A stretch of DNA of 64,000 bases from positions 21,107,388 to 21,171,387 of the forward strand of contig NC_058053.1 in the NCBI RefSeq assembly GCF_020085105.1, read 5' to 3'. The stretch is from Siniperca chuatsi. Its lineage: Eukaryota > Chordata > Actinopteri > Centrarchiformes > Sinipercidae. A program made the position numbers and the translations under genes. Below, piece by piece: positions 37,029 through 48,700 of this stretch; within the stretch, counting starts at the first letter, position 1, and each line of letters begins with the position of its first letter. A model generated the notes under the pieces. It did no database searches. It was not told the DNA's origin and worked only from the letters and a program-made list of their open reading frames with translations.

Positions 37029-38043
37029 CAGTGTTGGAGGAAGTATTCAAATCCTAAAAAGTAGTATATGTAGAAATACTGCACTGTAAAAAAAAAAAAT
37101 AAATAAATCTAGTACTTTACCCATTCAGTATTTATTACTTTGTACTATTTATATTTGTTTTGCAATCTACAGAACACTTTAGATTATATTAGATTAGATT
37201 AAACTTTATTGTCATTGCACAGACTTCAAGTGCTGAGACAACAAAATGCTGTTTAGCATCTAACCAGAAGTGCAAAATGCAGTAAAGTGCAGAGTATGTA
37301 CATATGTATAGTGATAATAAATAGAATAAACAGTAGGGTGAGTTAAGAATACATTAGGATATATACATTATTTACAGTATTAACACTATGAGCAGTGTGA
37401 TATGAATACGCTATGATATGTACAGTATGAACATGTGTAGCAGTTACATTAAGCAAAATATATAGTGTACTTGTACATACATAATAGTTCTATTTTATCT
37501 TTTTCAGCTTTGTTGTCCTTTTGTAGTTGTATGTGTTTTTCTATCTTCCTGTAAATTGTTCTGTGTGTAAATACATTGAGAGCAACTTAAAACTGGAGTC
37601 AAATTCCTTGTGTGTGTACACATACTTGGCCAATAAAGCTTCCTGCATTTAAAATTTTACTGAAGTAAAAGTGCAAGTATAAGCAACAAAATATACTTAA
37701 AGTATCAAAAGTAAAAGTACTCATTATGCAGAATGGCCCCTCTACGTGTTATATTATAATATCGGATCATTATTTTTGATGCATTAACATATAAGAAGTA
37801 CATCACTGTTGTTGGTTGAGGTACAGCTCATTGTAACCGCTTTTAAAGTAACTATAGTGAATTTGTAGTAACTCCACCTGTCAGAAAAATGTAGTGAAGT
37901 AAAAAGTACTATATTTCCTTCTAAACTGTAGTAGAGTATAGAAGGATAATAAAACAGAAAAAGGAAATACTCAAGTAAAGTACAAGTATCTAATTTGTAG
38001 TTAAGTTCAGCACTTGGGTAAATGTACTACTTTCCACCCCTGG
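37029..38043. mobile_element. composite repeat: hAT-like shell around a LINE 3' tail
   Basis: The outer parts carry AGGAAGTATTCAAATCC at the left and GTACTACTTTCCACCCCTGG at the right, with AAGTAAAAGTAC words; this is the same family as 21261-22101 in reverse orientation. Between about 37185 and 37655 is a different unit (ACTTTATTGTCATTGCACAG ... TTGGCCAATAAAGCTTCCTG), typical of the 3' end of an L2-type LINE. Nothing coding is present. The flank 36790-37028 shows no feature. Confidence 0.6.
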
Positions 38044-39295
38044 CTGGGTTTGATTACGCACCAAGCAAAGGAGGCAGTTAACTGCTTCCTCCAGTGGCCC
38101 CAAAAGCCCTATGTTCATTGTGTGGTTTGGTTTGTGATAATTTGATTAATTATAACATTTGTTTGGGAAGTACGATATCAAGTGGCATTAAAAGGGTTTT
38201 AAGGTGGGTTCTGTCTTGTTACCCCATCTTGAAGCTCTTGAACATTTAAATCTAGTTTTATGATACTGATGCTGATACTGTGCTTACATGGTGTATATTC
38301 CAAATTTAATTAGTGGTTCATCAAATTACCACACAGCAAACCTCCGACTGTGTAATTTCCAAAATAGGAATATACTGTACATAATGCACAGAGAGGGGGA
38401 GACACAAGCGGTTAATCAGGGCCCCAATGCAAGTTAATATGGCCATGCTTACAGGCCTACTATCAGCCACAACTCAGGGTCAAAGTGTCAAATAGAAGAT
38501 GTTTTTAGTAGAACATGAAATAAAATGTAGGCTACTCTTTTCAATGAAGATCTTTTTGTTTATTTTAGTTACGGACGATATGGAGCTGGAGTCACATATG
38601 AAATTCTCTCCAATTACTAAGTAGATTTAGTAATGTTAATATAATTACTCATTAAAATATTGAATGCATAAACTGATTTGGAAGTAAGACATTTTCATTT
38701 AACCCATCAGGCAAAATGAAGTGTTGGGCCACATTTTGTATGTATTCATTTGTAATTCATCATTAGTTTGTGGTAAATTGATTAAGCATTACTTTATTTG
38801 GGAATATGCACCGTAAAGACAATATAAACTGAAGAAGTGAAGGCCTTCAAACTAGATTTTGGGCACTTCTACAAGGTAAGTGTTGCCTTAAGGCCCCTAT
38901 TGCTTCAGTTTATACTGTACAAATTTAGCTAAATCCTGATTGGTGCACAGATGTAAATGAAGTCACTTTGTTCTAACTGAGTCCCGCCCACTTCAGACCA
39001 GTGAGAAGAGCTCAGACAAAAACACAAATACAGAAAATCTCTCATGTGAAATGACCACAACTGAAAATCTTGTGTTCTGTTGTCGGAACCCATCACTCAT
39101 ATATGAATTAGAAAATAGGTTTTCTTTCATGCTGATTTTTTCACTGATGATACTTTTTAATGAAGGACAATGTAGCATCCACTGATTTGACAGCTAGTCT
39201 ATACTTCAGTGAATCCAGCTTTCTTTTTACTTTACCAATTCATTTTTACAATACTATCAATTCATTGGAAGCTCGCTGCATAGCTGTGCACATTG
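38044..39295. other. intergenic, with one dispersed-repeat segment
   Basis: No gene seen. The segment at about 38300-38460 (TCAAATTACCACACAGCAAA, ATGCACAGAGAGGGGGAG, AGGGCCCC) is clearly related to about 62955-63115, so it is a dispersed repeat of unknown class. The rest is AT-rich spacer between stag3 and the next gene. Confidence 0.5.
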
Positions 39296-40112
39296 TCAGT
39301 GGTGGAATGTAACTATGTACATTTACTCAAGTAGTGTACTTAAGCACAAATCTGAGGTACTTTACTTTAGTATTTTAATCTCATGCTACTTTATACTTCT
39401 ACTCCACTATAATGCAGAAAGAAATATTGTACTTTTTACTCCACTACAGTTATTTGACAGCTTTAGTTACTAGTTTGTTGTGCGGCTGAAACGATAAGTC
39501 GATTAATGGATTAACAGAAAATTGTTTTGATAATCATTTTTCATGCAAAAACATTTCATGGTTCCAGCTTCACAAATGTTAAGATTTGCTGCTTTTCTTT
39601 TGAATTCTTTGAATTTCTTTATTGTTAATAATTTTGAATTTTGTACTATTGGTTTGACACAACAAGCATTGTGAAGGTGTCACTTTGGGCTCTGGGTAAT
39701 TGTGACGAGCATTTCTCACTATTTTCTGAATTTTTTAAACCAAACAATCAATCATTCATTATTCATTCATAATGACTAATTATTCATAATGAAAATAATA
39801 CAAAATTGTTAAAAATTAGCTCACTACAAATCAAATGTAAAATCCTGCTTTGACATTAATGCATGAGTAATAATAATCTAATGATATAATATATAATAAT
39901 ATATCAGTCACAGGGGACATTTTTCTGCATTGAGTACTTTACTTTTTACTGTAAGTACATTTCATGGTTATACTTAACGTTACATACTTTTACTTTAGTA
40001 ACATTTTCAATGCAGAACTCTTACTTGTAATGGAGTATTTTTAAAGTGCGTTATTAGTACTTTTACTTAAGTAAAGGATCTGAATACTTACATACCTCCA
40101 CCACTGCACATA
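39296..40112. mobile_element. hAT-like element carrying a different nested repeat
   Basis: Starts TCAGTGGTGGAATGTAACTA and ends CATACCTCCACCACTG (inverted). The middle (about 39481-39800) is a copy of the GGCTGAAACGATAAGTCGAT / GCAACTAA family rather than the CAGTGGTTCC unit seen in the stag3 intron copies. Confidence 0.65.
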
Positions 40113-40297
40113 GTGAGAGCAGAGGAGCCTTTACTAGTAGTTACACCTGTGCTTTACCTGCCATGGCAAGTCAAAATGTCGGCTATAAAGGTTCTGTTCT
40201 TGGGTTAGATGATCACATCTACTGAACGTGTTTGAAGTGCGGACATACACAGTCCCATAAAAGGGAGAAAGTAAACACATTTCCCTATTGCATTTAA

Positions 40298-40303
40298 TTT
40301 ATT
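40298..40303 (-). terminator. candidate poly(A) signal of the 261-aa gene
   Basis: AATAAA on the minus strand, about 315 bases after the stop codon at 40619. It is a single hexamer without other support. Confidence 0.4.
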
Positions 40304-40618
40304 ATTACATTTGAGGTTAAAAAAACAACAACAAAAAAAAAAACAGTAGTGCAAGGAGGGATTCAACAAGGTTACATTCATTTCCAAACAACTGACTCAC
40401 CATAGGGACTAATATGGGCCACATTCAGGAGAACAATATAAAAACCTACATGATTCGTAAATGAAGTAGACTATCCAAAATACCACCATCAGTCAGTTGA
40501 ATCAAATTGTGTAGCACCTTTTCACAGTCATAACAACATCAGTTCATTTAGAAGCAGTAGACACCTCCTCCATCCGAACGTCAGGATTCATGGATACAGA
40601 GGCGTTCGTCAGGGTGAG

Positions 40619-43600
40619 TCAGGACAGGAACTGTGACATGAAGGTCACGGCCTGGTGAAGGTCTTCTGTCAGCTCCTCCGGGAGTGACAACACCACTGAT
40701 GTTAAACGTTGAGTTATTTCTAAAATCCTACATAGAGAACAACATATGGTTGTTATTGCTACATTAACCATCATCTCTGCCAATTTAACATTTGGAGTTT
40801 AACTCACCAGTTGATGTATTGAGCAGCCAGCTGAGGTTCATGCCTGGAGCCTTCCTCTACCACTAGACACTGTTTCATCTGTTTGAAGTTGGCCTCAATG
40901 TCTTTCTTTATCTCAGAGAAAGCCTGAATTCCTCTGAAAGAGCTGGTGACTTGCTGCAAAACAGCGACGTTAAAAAAGCACACAACCTATAGTGGAATGA
41001 AAACATAGAGGTTGATGCATAATAGCAAAAAGATGAAAAAATGATCTCCTTACATATATAACCGAGAGCTGGTGGGCGATGTATTTATGACTTCCAAGGT
41101 GCCTGATATCTTCTTCTAGCTGTTGACTCAGCACCAGGAGCTGGTTCAGTTTGGCAATGTGGAAGAAGTATTCTGCAAAAGAAGCATCAGCTTATGTTAA
41201 TTGTGTTCTTTGGGAAAACAGGAATGTGTTTTAATCATGGTTAGATGATTAGAAAGCCCTCTTCTTGAAATTTGTAAGGTCATTGTTACAGTTTCAACTA
41301 CAAGGCATCCACGTGGATATAAAAGGGTGTAGAGAACATACATTTTCACCTTGGTATACCAGTGCTGAAAGACAATTTGTCTCAAAAGTAAAAGTACTCA
41401 TTATGCAGAAAAATGGCCCCTGTAAGTGTTTTTTTATTCAATTGTTAATACTGATGCATTAATATGTAAGAAGCACTTAATGTAGTCGAATGTCAAGCTG
41501 GAGCCAATTTGAAATACTTTATAAATTATTGGGTAGTTTAATCTATAACAATGCATCATATTCTATAAACCAATCCTATGTTTTGTATGTAAATTTTTAA
41601 CCTGCAAAGTAGCTAGTAACTATATCTATCAAGTGTAGTAAAAAAGTACAATATTTGCCTTAGAAATGTAGTGGAGTTTAAGTATAAAGTAGCATAAATG
41701 GAAATATTTAAGTAAAGTACAATTGCCAAAAAAGTACTTGAGTAGATGTATTTAGTTACAATCTAACCACTGGCTATAACAAGTAGCTGTGTCGGGTGTC
41801 CATGCTTAGATTAATACAGAACAGGATGGTACAATACGTGTCTTGAACTGAATGCCAGCTGGCTGATATTTTCCATTTCTTTCTAAATCTATTCATAATC
41901 TGTCTTTAAAAACAATAACAGATTGAAACATGCTGCTTCCTCCTGGCTGGGGATACGTTTATATCCTCCTCCTCAGCTCAGCTGGATCTCTTACCGTCCA
42001 TTGGTGGCCTCTCCAGCATGTCCACTGGGCTGCCTTGAATGAGGAACACCTCTACACGAGGAAACATAGCCGATAGACCCACCATGTCCAGGTAGTCCTG
42101 AGGAAACACATAAACCCACTGACTTCTGGTACAGCATGTAACAGTTACAGCTGAATCACAGTCTCCTTATTTCAAGCACTTTTAGGGGAAGCATGTGAAG
42201 TAAACGTTCTGGTATTCCATGGCATGCCATAAAAATCAGGTTCCTGTTTCATTGGACAATATTATTAAATGTGATACCTCCAGCTGTGGCATAGGCTTTG
42301 GTAGATGTTCAAGGCACTGCAGCATCTGGTCAAGAATCTCTGATCCTTTAAGAATACAGCAGAAAAAAAGTAAAACATACGGGAGCTATCCAAGTCAAAT
42401 TAAACACTACTTTGTCAAACTGACCTTGAGCCTGGAAAGTGTCTGACTCCTCTGGGCTACAGCCTTGTCCTAACTGCTCCTGGAACTGCAACATACAAAC
42501 TATGAATAATGTCACAGGATAAAAGGAGGAGAAATGTTAATGAACAGTAGGACAGGTTGCACAATGGACTTAAACCAGTTTATAAGTCTTGGGATGTTTA
42601 GATCTCATGTTTAAGCTGGCAATGACTTGGTCAAGTTGCCTTTGAGTGGTGTCGTAATTGTCACAGTTACAGTATGGGACAGGCTCACAAGTCCATCTCA
42701 AAGATGTAAATAGATCCAGAAAAGTGGGAATTTGACACGTTGAGGAAGGCAGAGCCAAAAACCTGCGTAGAAAATTTGTGTGGCCTAAATGTGAATTACT
42801 TGGATTTTTGCTTCTGGCTGGTAGCACCCTAAATGATTTCAAGAAACTCAAATTAATGCAACAAGTAGAGCCGTTTCCTTAATTTGCTTTGCTGAATTGG
42901 TAATTTTCTATTGATGGGTTTCCATTCAAGCAGTATGATGTAAATTATGGTGTAACATATTTTTAGAAAGGCTTTATTTTGTTTAAAACTAAAAGAAAAA
43001 CAAATGAAAGATGATGGAAAATCAATGTGCAAGTCCTAATTGTAGTACATCAGCCCACTGTCATACACCACGATGTATGGCCAACAATAGCTGATGTAAT
43101 TGTACTGCACACCCAGTGCTAATTGAATCTGGCTTAATGGGTGTGTGTTGTGCATTATTATTATTGTTCATTATACTTCCAAGATGCCTGTTTATTTGCT
43201 TTGGTTGAGCCGATGGAGATGCACGTGGGGGTAATTAGTTACTTAATTATTTACTTAACTTGACAGTTAGACAAAAAACTGGGGAGAAAGTGGTCGAGGT
43301 AAATGTGAGCTTTGTCAGCAGTGGTGGAAGGAATGCATTTAGCGCTCAGGTCACCCTACCTGCTGCATCTGCGCCCTGATGAGGAGGTCCAGCTGCCCAC
43401 AAAGACACAACATCTCCAGGCCCACCTGCTCTGGACTCAGCTGGACAGGCATGAGAGGTCTCTTCACCTGTAGCTCCACTGACCACACAGCAACCAAATC
43501 AGTAGGTCTGTCTGACATCTCCCCCCTTTTTCCTTCACCCCTTAATCAACACAAACGCACAGGGGCACCACCACAGCATAAGAAACAACGTGCATGTGTC

Positions 43601-43850
43601 ATCTATCCTACGGGTCCCAGGAAGGATGGAGATTAAGGACTGAAGAGGAGTGGTCAATGTGTTGCGATGGGCCCGTCCCTGCAGAGCGCATTCCTCCAAG
43701 ATGCAATTTAATTCAAACGCCAGAAAGACTTCAACCTAACGCTGCCACAACCCGAAATAAAAACGAGTGTGTATAATGCTGGGACTTACCTTTGAAAGCT
43801 TCATGGTAAGCGCACGGCTGACAGAGCGGCTCTGATGTGCTTACTGCCAT
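40619..43850 (-). CDS. unrecognised conserved-looking protein, 8 exons, 261 aa
   Basis: I do not recognise this family. Coding exons, 5' to 3': 43850-43790, 43478-43360, 42485-42425, 42345-42278, 42097-41995, 41172-41054, 40953-40808, 40727-40619. They sum to 786 nt (261 aa plus stop). Every junction is GT-AG with matching phase, which strongly supports a real gene although no exon is long. The protein starts MAVSTSEPLCQPC, a cysteine pair that may be incidental. It has no signal peptide or membrane segment and is rich in Leu, Gln and Glu. The second half (residues about 138-261) looks like several amphipathic helices, with stretches such as KLNQLLVLSQQLEEDIRHLG and SLPEELTEDLHQAV. That pattern suits a small helical-bundle subunit of a larger complex; this is inference. 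It lies on the same strand as stag3 and med14, about 2 kb from the med14 stop. Confidence 0.8.
41375..41775. mobile_element. fragment of the hAT-like repeat family, reverse orientation
   Basis: Contains AAAAGTACTCATTATGCAGA and CAAAAAAGTACTTGAGTAGA, the reverse complement of words in 21261-22101, and ends near ACCACTGG. It lies in an intron of the unidentified gene. Confidence 0.55.
42490..43355. other. intron 2 of the unidentified gene
   Basis: Contains a 93-codon minus-strand ORF (42851-42570) with no splice role in the gene model and no recognisable family. No repeat was identified with confidence. Confidence 0.4.
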
Positions 43851-44394
43851 ATCTGACTTGAACCGGCTGCGATTACCTCACTATTCTCCTAAATTTGTCC
43901 CGCTGATAAAAGCCATATGAAGCTCATGAAAGCAAAAACAATAGCCAAGTTGAGGCTGGAGAAAAATATTTTAGGATCTATTTATTTATTGTATTGCATT
44001 TGGTCTGAACTATCTATCTAGCAAGGGGTGCGTTCGAGTGTCAGTCGTTTCAGGCGGGTGAATAAAAGCCGACACAATGTTTCTTCATCCGTAATTCGTC
44101 GTTTCCTTGCAGGTGACGATGCTCACACGCAGCCTCAAGGTGAATAATACATCCTTTGTCCCCGGAGGATCCATGTACCTGCTGAAAGCTTGATGCAATG
44201 AAAAACAAAACAAAAGCAATGCCCACGCCCTTTGCAACAGCAGCCGTGCGGTCACAGTCTGTGATTTGCAGTTTTGAACGTCCCTCAGTCTAACCCCCCC
44301 ACAGACTGAGGACCAGCCTTTCTGAAAGATGATGTCATGTTTTAGGGATGAGGATCACAGCATCACTTGGTGAGGATTCAGCCTGTAGGACTAA
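43851..44394. promoter_or_regulatory. upstream region of the unidentified gene
   Basis: Somewhat CpG-containing sequence 5' of the minus-strand start at 43850, with a TGACG half-site near 44113. No TATA box is obvious. It probably holds the promoter, but nothing specific can be assigned. No other gene was seen. Confidence 0.3.
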
Positions 44395-45045
44395 CAAGTG
44401 GTGGAAATTAACTAAGTACATTTACTCAAGTACTGTACTTAAGTGCAATCTTAAGGTACTTGTACTCAAGTATTTTCATTTTATACTACTTTCATTCTAT
44501 GCTACTACATTTGTTTCTAGGGTTGCAACTAACGGACATTTTGATTATTAATATGCCAATTATTTTCTCAATTAATCCTTTGGTCTATATAATGTAAAAA
44601 AAAATTGAAAAATAACCATCAGTCCAAAAGCCAAATACATTGCGTTTACAATCACATAAGGGAATAAAAAGCAGCAATGATATGGTATACTGAAGAAGTT
44701 GAAGTGGCATTTAATAAAATGGAAGTGCTGAAAGAAGTTTAAGTTTCATTTTAAATGTAAATACTGAGTCAATTTAGGTGGAGCTAGAAGCGCTGTGTAT
44801 CAGTCGAAGTGAAATGTGATGAATAGAGTTGAAGAGAAAGCAGTTGTCAATGTATAATAATGATCATATAGATAACACTCTGAACGAGGCCATTCTGCAT
44901 AATGAGTATGTACATTTTGTTGCCACTACTTCTGTACTTAAAAAAGTAGGACATTTACTTTTAATATAGTATTTTTATAGTGTGGTATTGCTACTTTAAC
45001 TTAAGTACTTTAAGTAAAAGATCTGAATATTTTAGCACTGCCAGT
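44395..45045. mobile_element. hAT-like element with nested GCAACTAA repeat
   Basis: Starts AGTGGTGGAAATTAACTAAG and ends in AAGTAAAAGATCTGAATATT. A GGGTTGCAACTAACGGAC unit starts at about 44518 inside it. It lies between the unidentified gene and the med14 3' end. Confidence 0.6.
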
Positions 45046-45082
45046 GGAAGATCCTCAAAGCACAAACCAACTCTGGGCTTGG

Positions 45083-45088
45083 TTTATT
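45083..45088 (-). terminator. candidate poly(A) signal of med14
   Basis: AATAAA on the minus strand about 680 bases after the med14 stop. Other non-canonical hexamers lie closer, so the true end is uncertain. Confidence 0.35.
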
Positions 45089-45768
45089 AAATAGCAAAGT
45101 CAGACAGAATGTCTCAAATCCTTCAACCAGGACTCAAAATGGGTCTTAATAAAATACAACTGGCTTATAAAGTTTGTCACAGTTTTACAGTATCCAAAGT
45201 GAAAGTTTGAAATAAAAATGCAGAGGTCTTGACAAAGTAAAGGCAAGAAGACATTTAAATAGTGTGCTAAGGAATATATCTCCTGATACTATAATAATAT
45301 CAGTCAGGCGTTATAAAAAAACCCAAAAAACTGAAGACAATTCTCTAGCAAAACTCTAACTCACCTGATTCACACTCAAATATACAACAATGTACATATT
45401 TTCGTAAACAACCTTAGTTTCAATAGATAATCTTGTTTACAAGTGCACCTGGAGGAAAAAAATAACATTTATATCCTTTTGCATCGAATGCCCCCCCCCC
45501 CGTCCATGATCTACCTTAACAGCAAATCTTGTTCTATCAAGAATAAAGACTGTGGTCCACAGCTGTACATATTTTTACTCCCTTTCATAACAGCAATTAT
45601 ACATCAGGTCAACAGTCCAGTGGCTGAAGCAGAGGACACATGCTGGATTTTGACATCTTGGGACCACCGTTGTTACTCTCCTTTTTCTTCTTAGCTCACG
45701 GATGGAGCCATCCTCGGTCTCAAAGGGACTCCAAATGAGTTCCAATACTGGCTCTGAATTTGCTGTTT

Positions 45769-48700
45769 CTACTGACGAGTGCCGGGGGGTAGAGTGAGGT
45801 TGGCCATCAGCTCGTGAACAGAAGCAAATATCGTACACTCACCTGAAAGAAAGACAGAAAATACCCAGTGTTAGCAAAGGCATTTTGCATCAAGTATGGA
45901 AAACAAAACTGAATATTCAGTTGATACCAGTTTCTGGTATCATTATATGTTATATTTGATATCACTTTTTCAGTATAGTAAATTATTCAGTGTTCATCAG
46001 CATGCAAGTCTCACCCTGTCTAGCGGGGTGCAGTTCATTGAACCTCTTAAGGATATTAGAGACCATGAGCGCTGCGGCCCCAGAGGAGCTGTGCTGTCTG
46101 GGGATGTCGGCCTGCTGAGTGAGGCCTGTGGCCATGTCGTACACAATGGGCACGATAATGCTCACTGGCTCCTGTGGCACAGGGATACGCTGGGTCAGCT
46201 GCAACTGTCAGGCAAAACAGAACAAACACACAGGGGTCACGTTGGTCTACGTGTTTCAAATTATGCTACACAGGTATATAACTTGTGTCCTGGTTTTGAA
46301 GAGCTAACAGTGAGGCTCTGCTGAGACTTACAAAGAAGAGCATCTTGGACTTGAGCACCACAGCGATGGTTCCAGGAGGGGCGATGGGAGGAGCACTGGG
46401 AGGGATAGTGAGACAGAACTGGACATTCCACTTCAGCTGTGCAGCCTGGTCAGGGAACTGCAGAGAAAGGCAACACATTATATAGTACTTTTCAAACACA
46501 GGGGCAATTCCAAGTGCTTTATATAAAAGGTAAAGAAATGCATCAAGATATTAGACCACAACTAAAGCATGTGCATGTGTAATGTGTGCACACTGTCACA
46601 CAAATCACATAGTAAGTAAAGGTTTATTTGTATAGCACTTTTTAAAACACACAGTTACAAAGTGCTTCACACATACACGAAAAATATAAATGAATATATA
46701 AATAAAGATATATTTCAATACAAAAATACAGCACAAAACCAAACTGAAACAAACCAAAACATCAGACAGGGATGGAGATCTATAAAAAGGCTTGCCTATA
46801 ACAAAGGCTTTTTAGAAGCTGCTTAAAGCAGTCCAAAGATTCGGGAAATCTGATAGTTTGTGGAAGATGATTCCAGAGGGTTGGGGCTAAAACAGCAAAG
46901 GCACGATCACCTTTTGTTTGAGGTTGGAGCGGGAGATGGACAAAAGGCTGAGATTTGAGGATCTGAGTGGTCGAGAAGTGGAATGAGGAACGAGGACATC
47001 AGAAATGTAACTGGGGGCAAGGTCATGCAGAGCCTTATATGTAATCAACAAAATCTTGTAGTTTATTATGTGGGACCGACAGCTTGTTCTAGTTAGCAGC
47101 CTGGCAGCTGCGTTTTGGACCAACTGTAAACGATTTAAAGCAGCTTGACTGAGGCACGTGTGTAGGGAATTACAATAATCTAGATGGGAGAAAATGAAAG
47201 TGTGAATGAATAATTACAGATCCATAGAAGATAAGATACATCTGATTTTAGCAATATTTCTTCGCTGAAGGAAACAGGTCTGGACGAGCTTGGTAACATG
47301 ATGGTCAAAAGTCGTTTACTGGTCACAGATGATTCCAAGATTCTTATCAGTAGATTTGATATTAGAGTGAAATGGTTCAATAAACTGATCAGCTGCAGTG
47401 GCAAAGTTATCGGGTCCAATTAAAAGAACTTCTGTTTTGTCAGGGTTTAGGTGGAGGAAATTATGAGACATCCAATCTTTGGTGGCGGCTAAGCAATCAT
47501 GGAGGGAGGACAGTTGATTCAGGTTATTGGGTTTGGCGGAGAAAAACATCTGTGTATCATCAGTATAACAGTGATATGACACGTCATGAAAGCGGCTGAA
47601 CAAATGACCCAGAGGAAGCATGTACAATGAGAAGAGTACTGGTCCAAGGACCAACCCCTGAGGGACTCCACACAGCAGGGGAGCTGAGGAGGACACATGA
47701 TTATTGATACAAACATTAAAATATCTATTAGTCAAATAAGAATTAAACCAGTTTAGAGCTGTACCAGAAATGCCAACCCAGTGATGTAACCCATCAAGTA
47801 CAATGGCATGATCAATAGTATCAAAGGCTGCAGTCAAGTCCAGTAGTATGAGGATGGAATATTCACCTTTGTCTGCATGCATAAAAATATCATTTTTGCC
47901 TCATTTATCAGGGCATATGGTGTACTACTATATCTGTATCTTGCAATGTTTCCACTGTTATTTGACAAAAGTGGAAGGGGTCTTATTCAGTTTGCATATT
48001 CATAAGTTCTTGAATTTTCTAACAACTGTGGTAACAACAGTGTAGAGATGATGCTAAGCAACTTCCAGTTGTTTTCTACATTTTGTGGAAAAATATATAT
48101 TGAACATATTTAATAGATCGAAATACTTAAAACTGACGAGGCTCATAATTCAATACATGTAACAACCCCTCATAAAAGAAACAGCTACCCACCAGTTCGA
48201 GCTTCATGATGCGCACACAGTCCCTAAGGATGTTCGTGGGTGCCCCCAGCAGCTTTGTGAAGGCATTCAGAGTGTTGTATTTGAAGGGAGGACCAGCAAC
48301 CTAGAAAGAGGACAACAGAAGATGGATCAATGGAATAATAACATGAGTGCAGGCATGTGTTCCTATGAGTGACCTTAAATACTGACAAGTCTTTTAAATG
48401 AGGGAAACACAACAGGCTTTACTTTTTTTCCAGTACAGTACAATATTTTTTTAATTATGATCAGTTCGAGAAACACAAAATGCAATTTGTTTCATGTATA
48501 GGTCAAACTCTTCAACTATGCATGTACATATGTCTCAAATTTATGTTTGAATAATTTATTTATTAGGCTTTAAGTGGATGCTGCTGATACTTACCCGTGT
48601 CTCAAAGAACTTCTCCAGCACCTGAAGCTCCTCCTGGGACCAGGGACCTGTATTTTCTGGAGTGACTTTGAGCTGCAGTGTCTGGTAATTCTTTGGGTTG

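Noticed and set aside
42570-42851. 93-codon minus-strand ORF inside the unidentified gene
   Set aside because: It has no family resemblance, no splice partners and lies wholly in an intron of a gene model that is complete without it.
46887-47123. Separate protein-coding gene suggested by a 78-codon ORF
   Set aside because: Its sequence is the C-terminal block of the LINE reverse-transcriptase protein, continuous with the upstream remnant after loss of frame.
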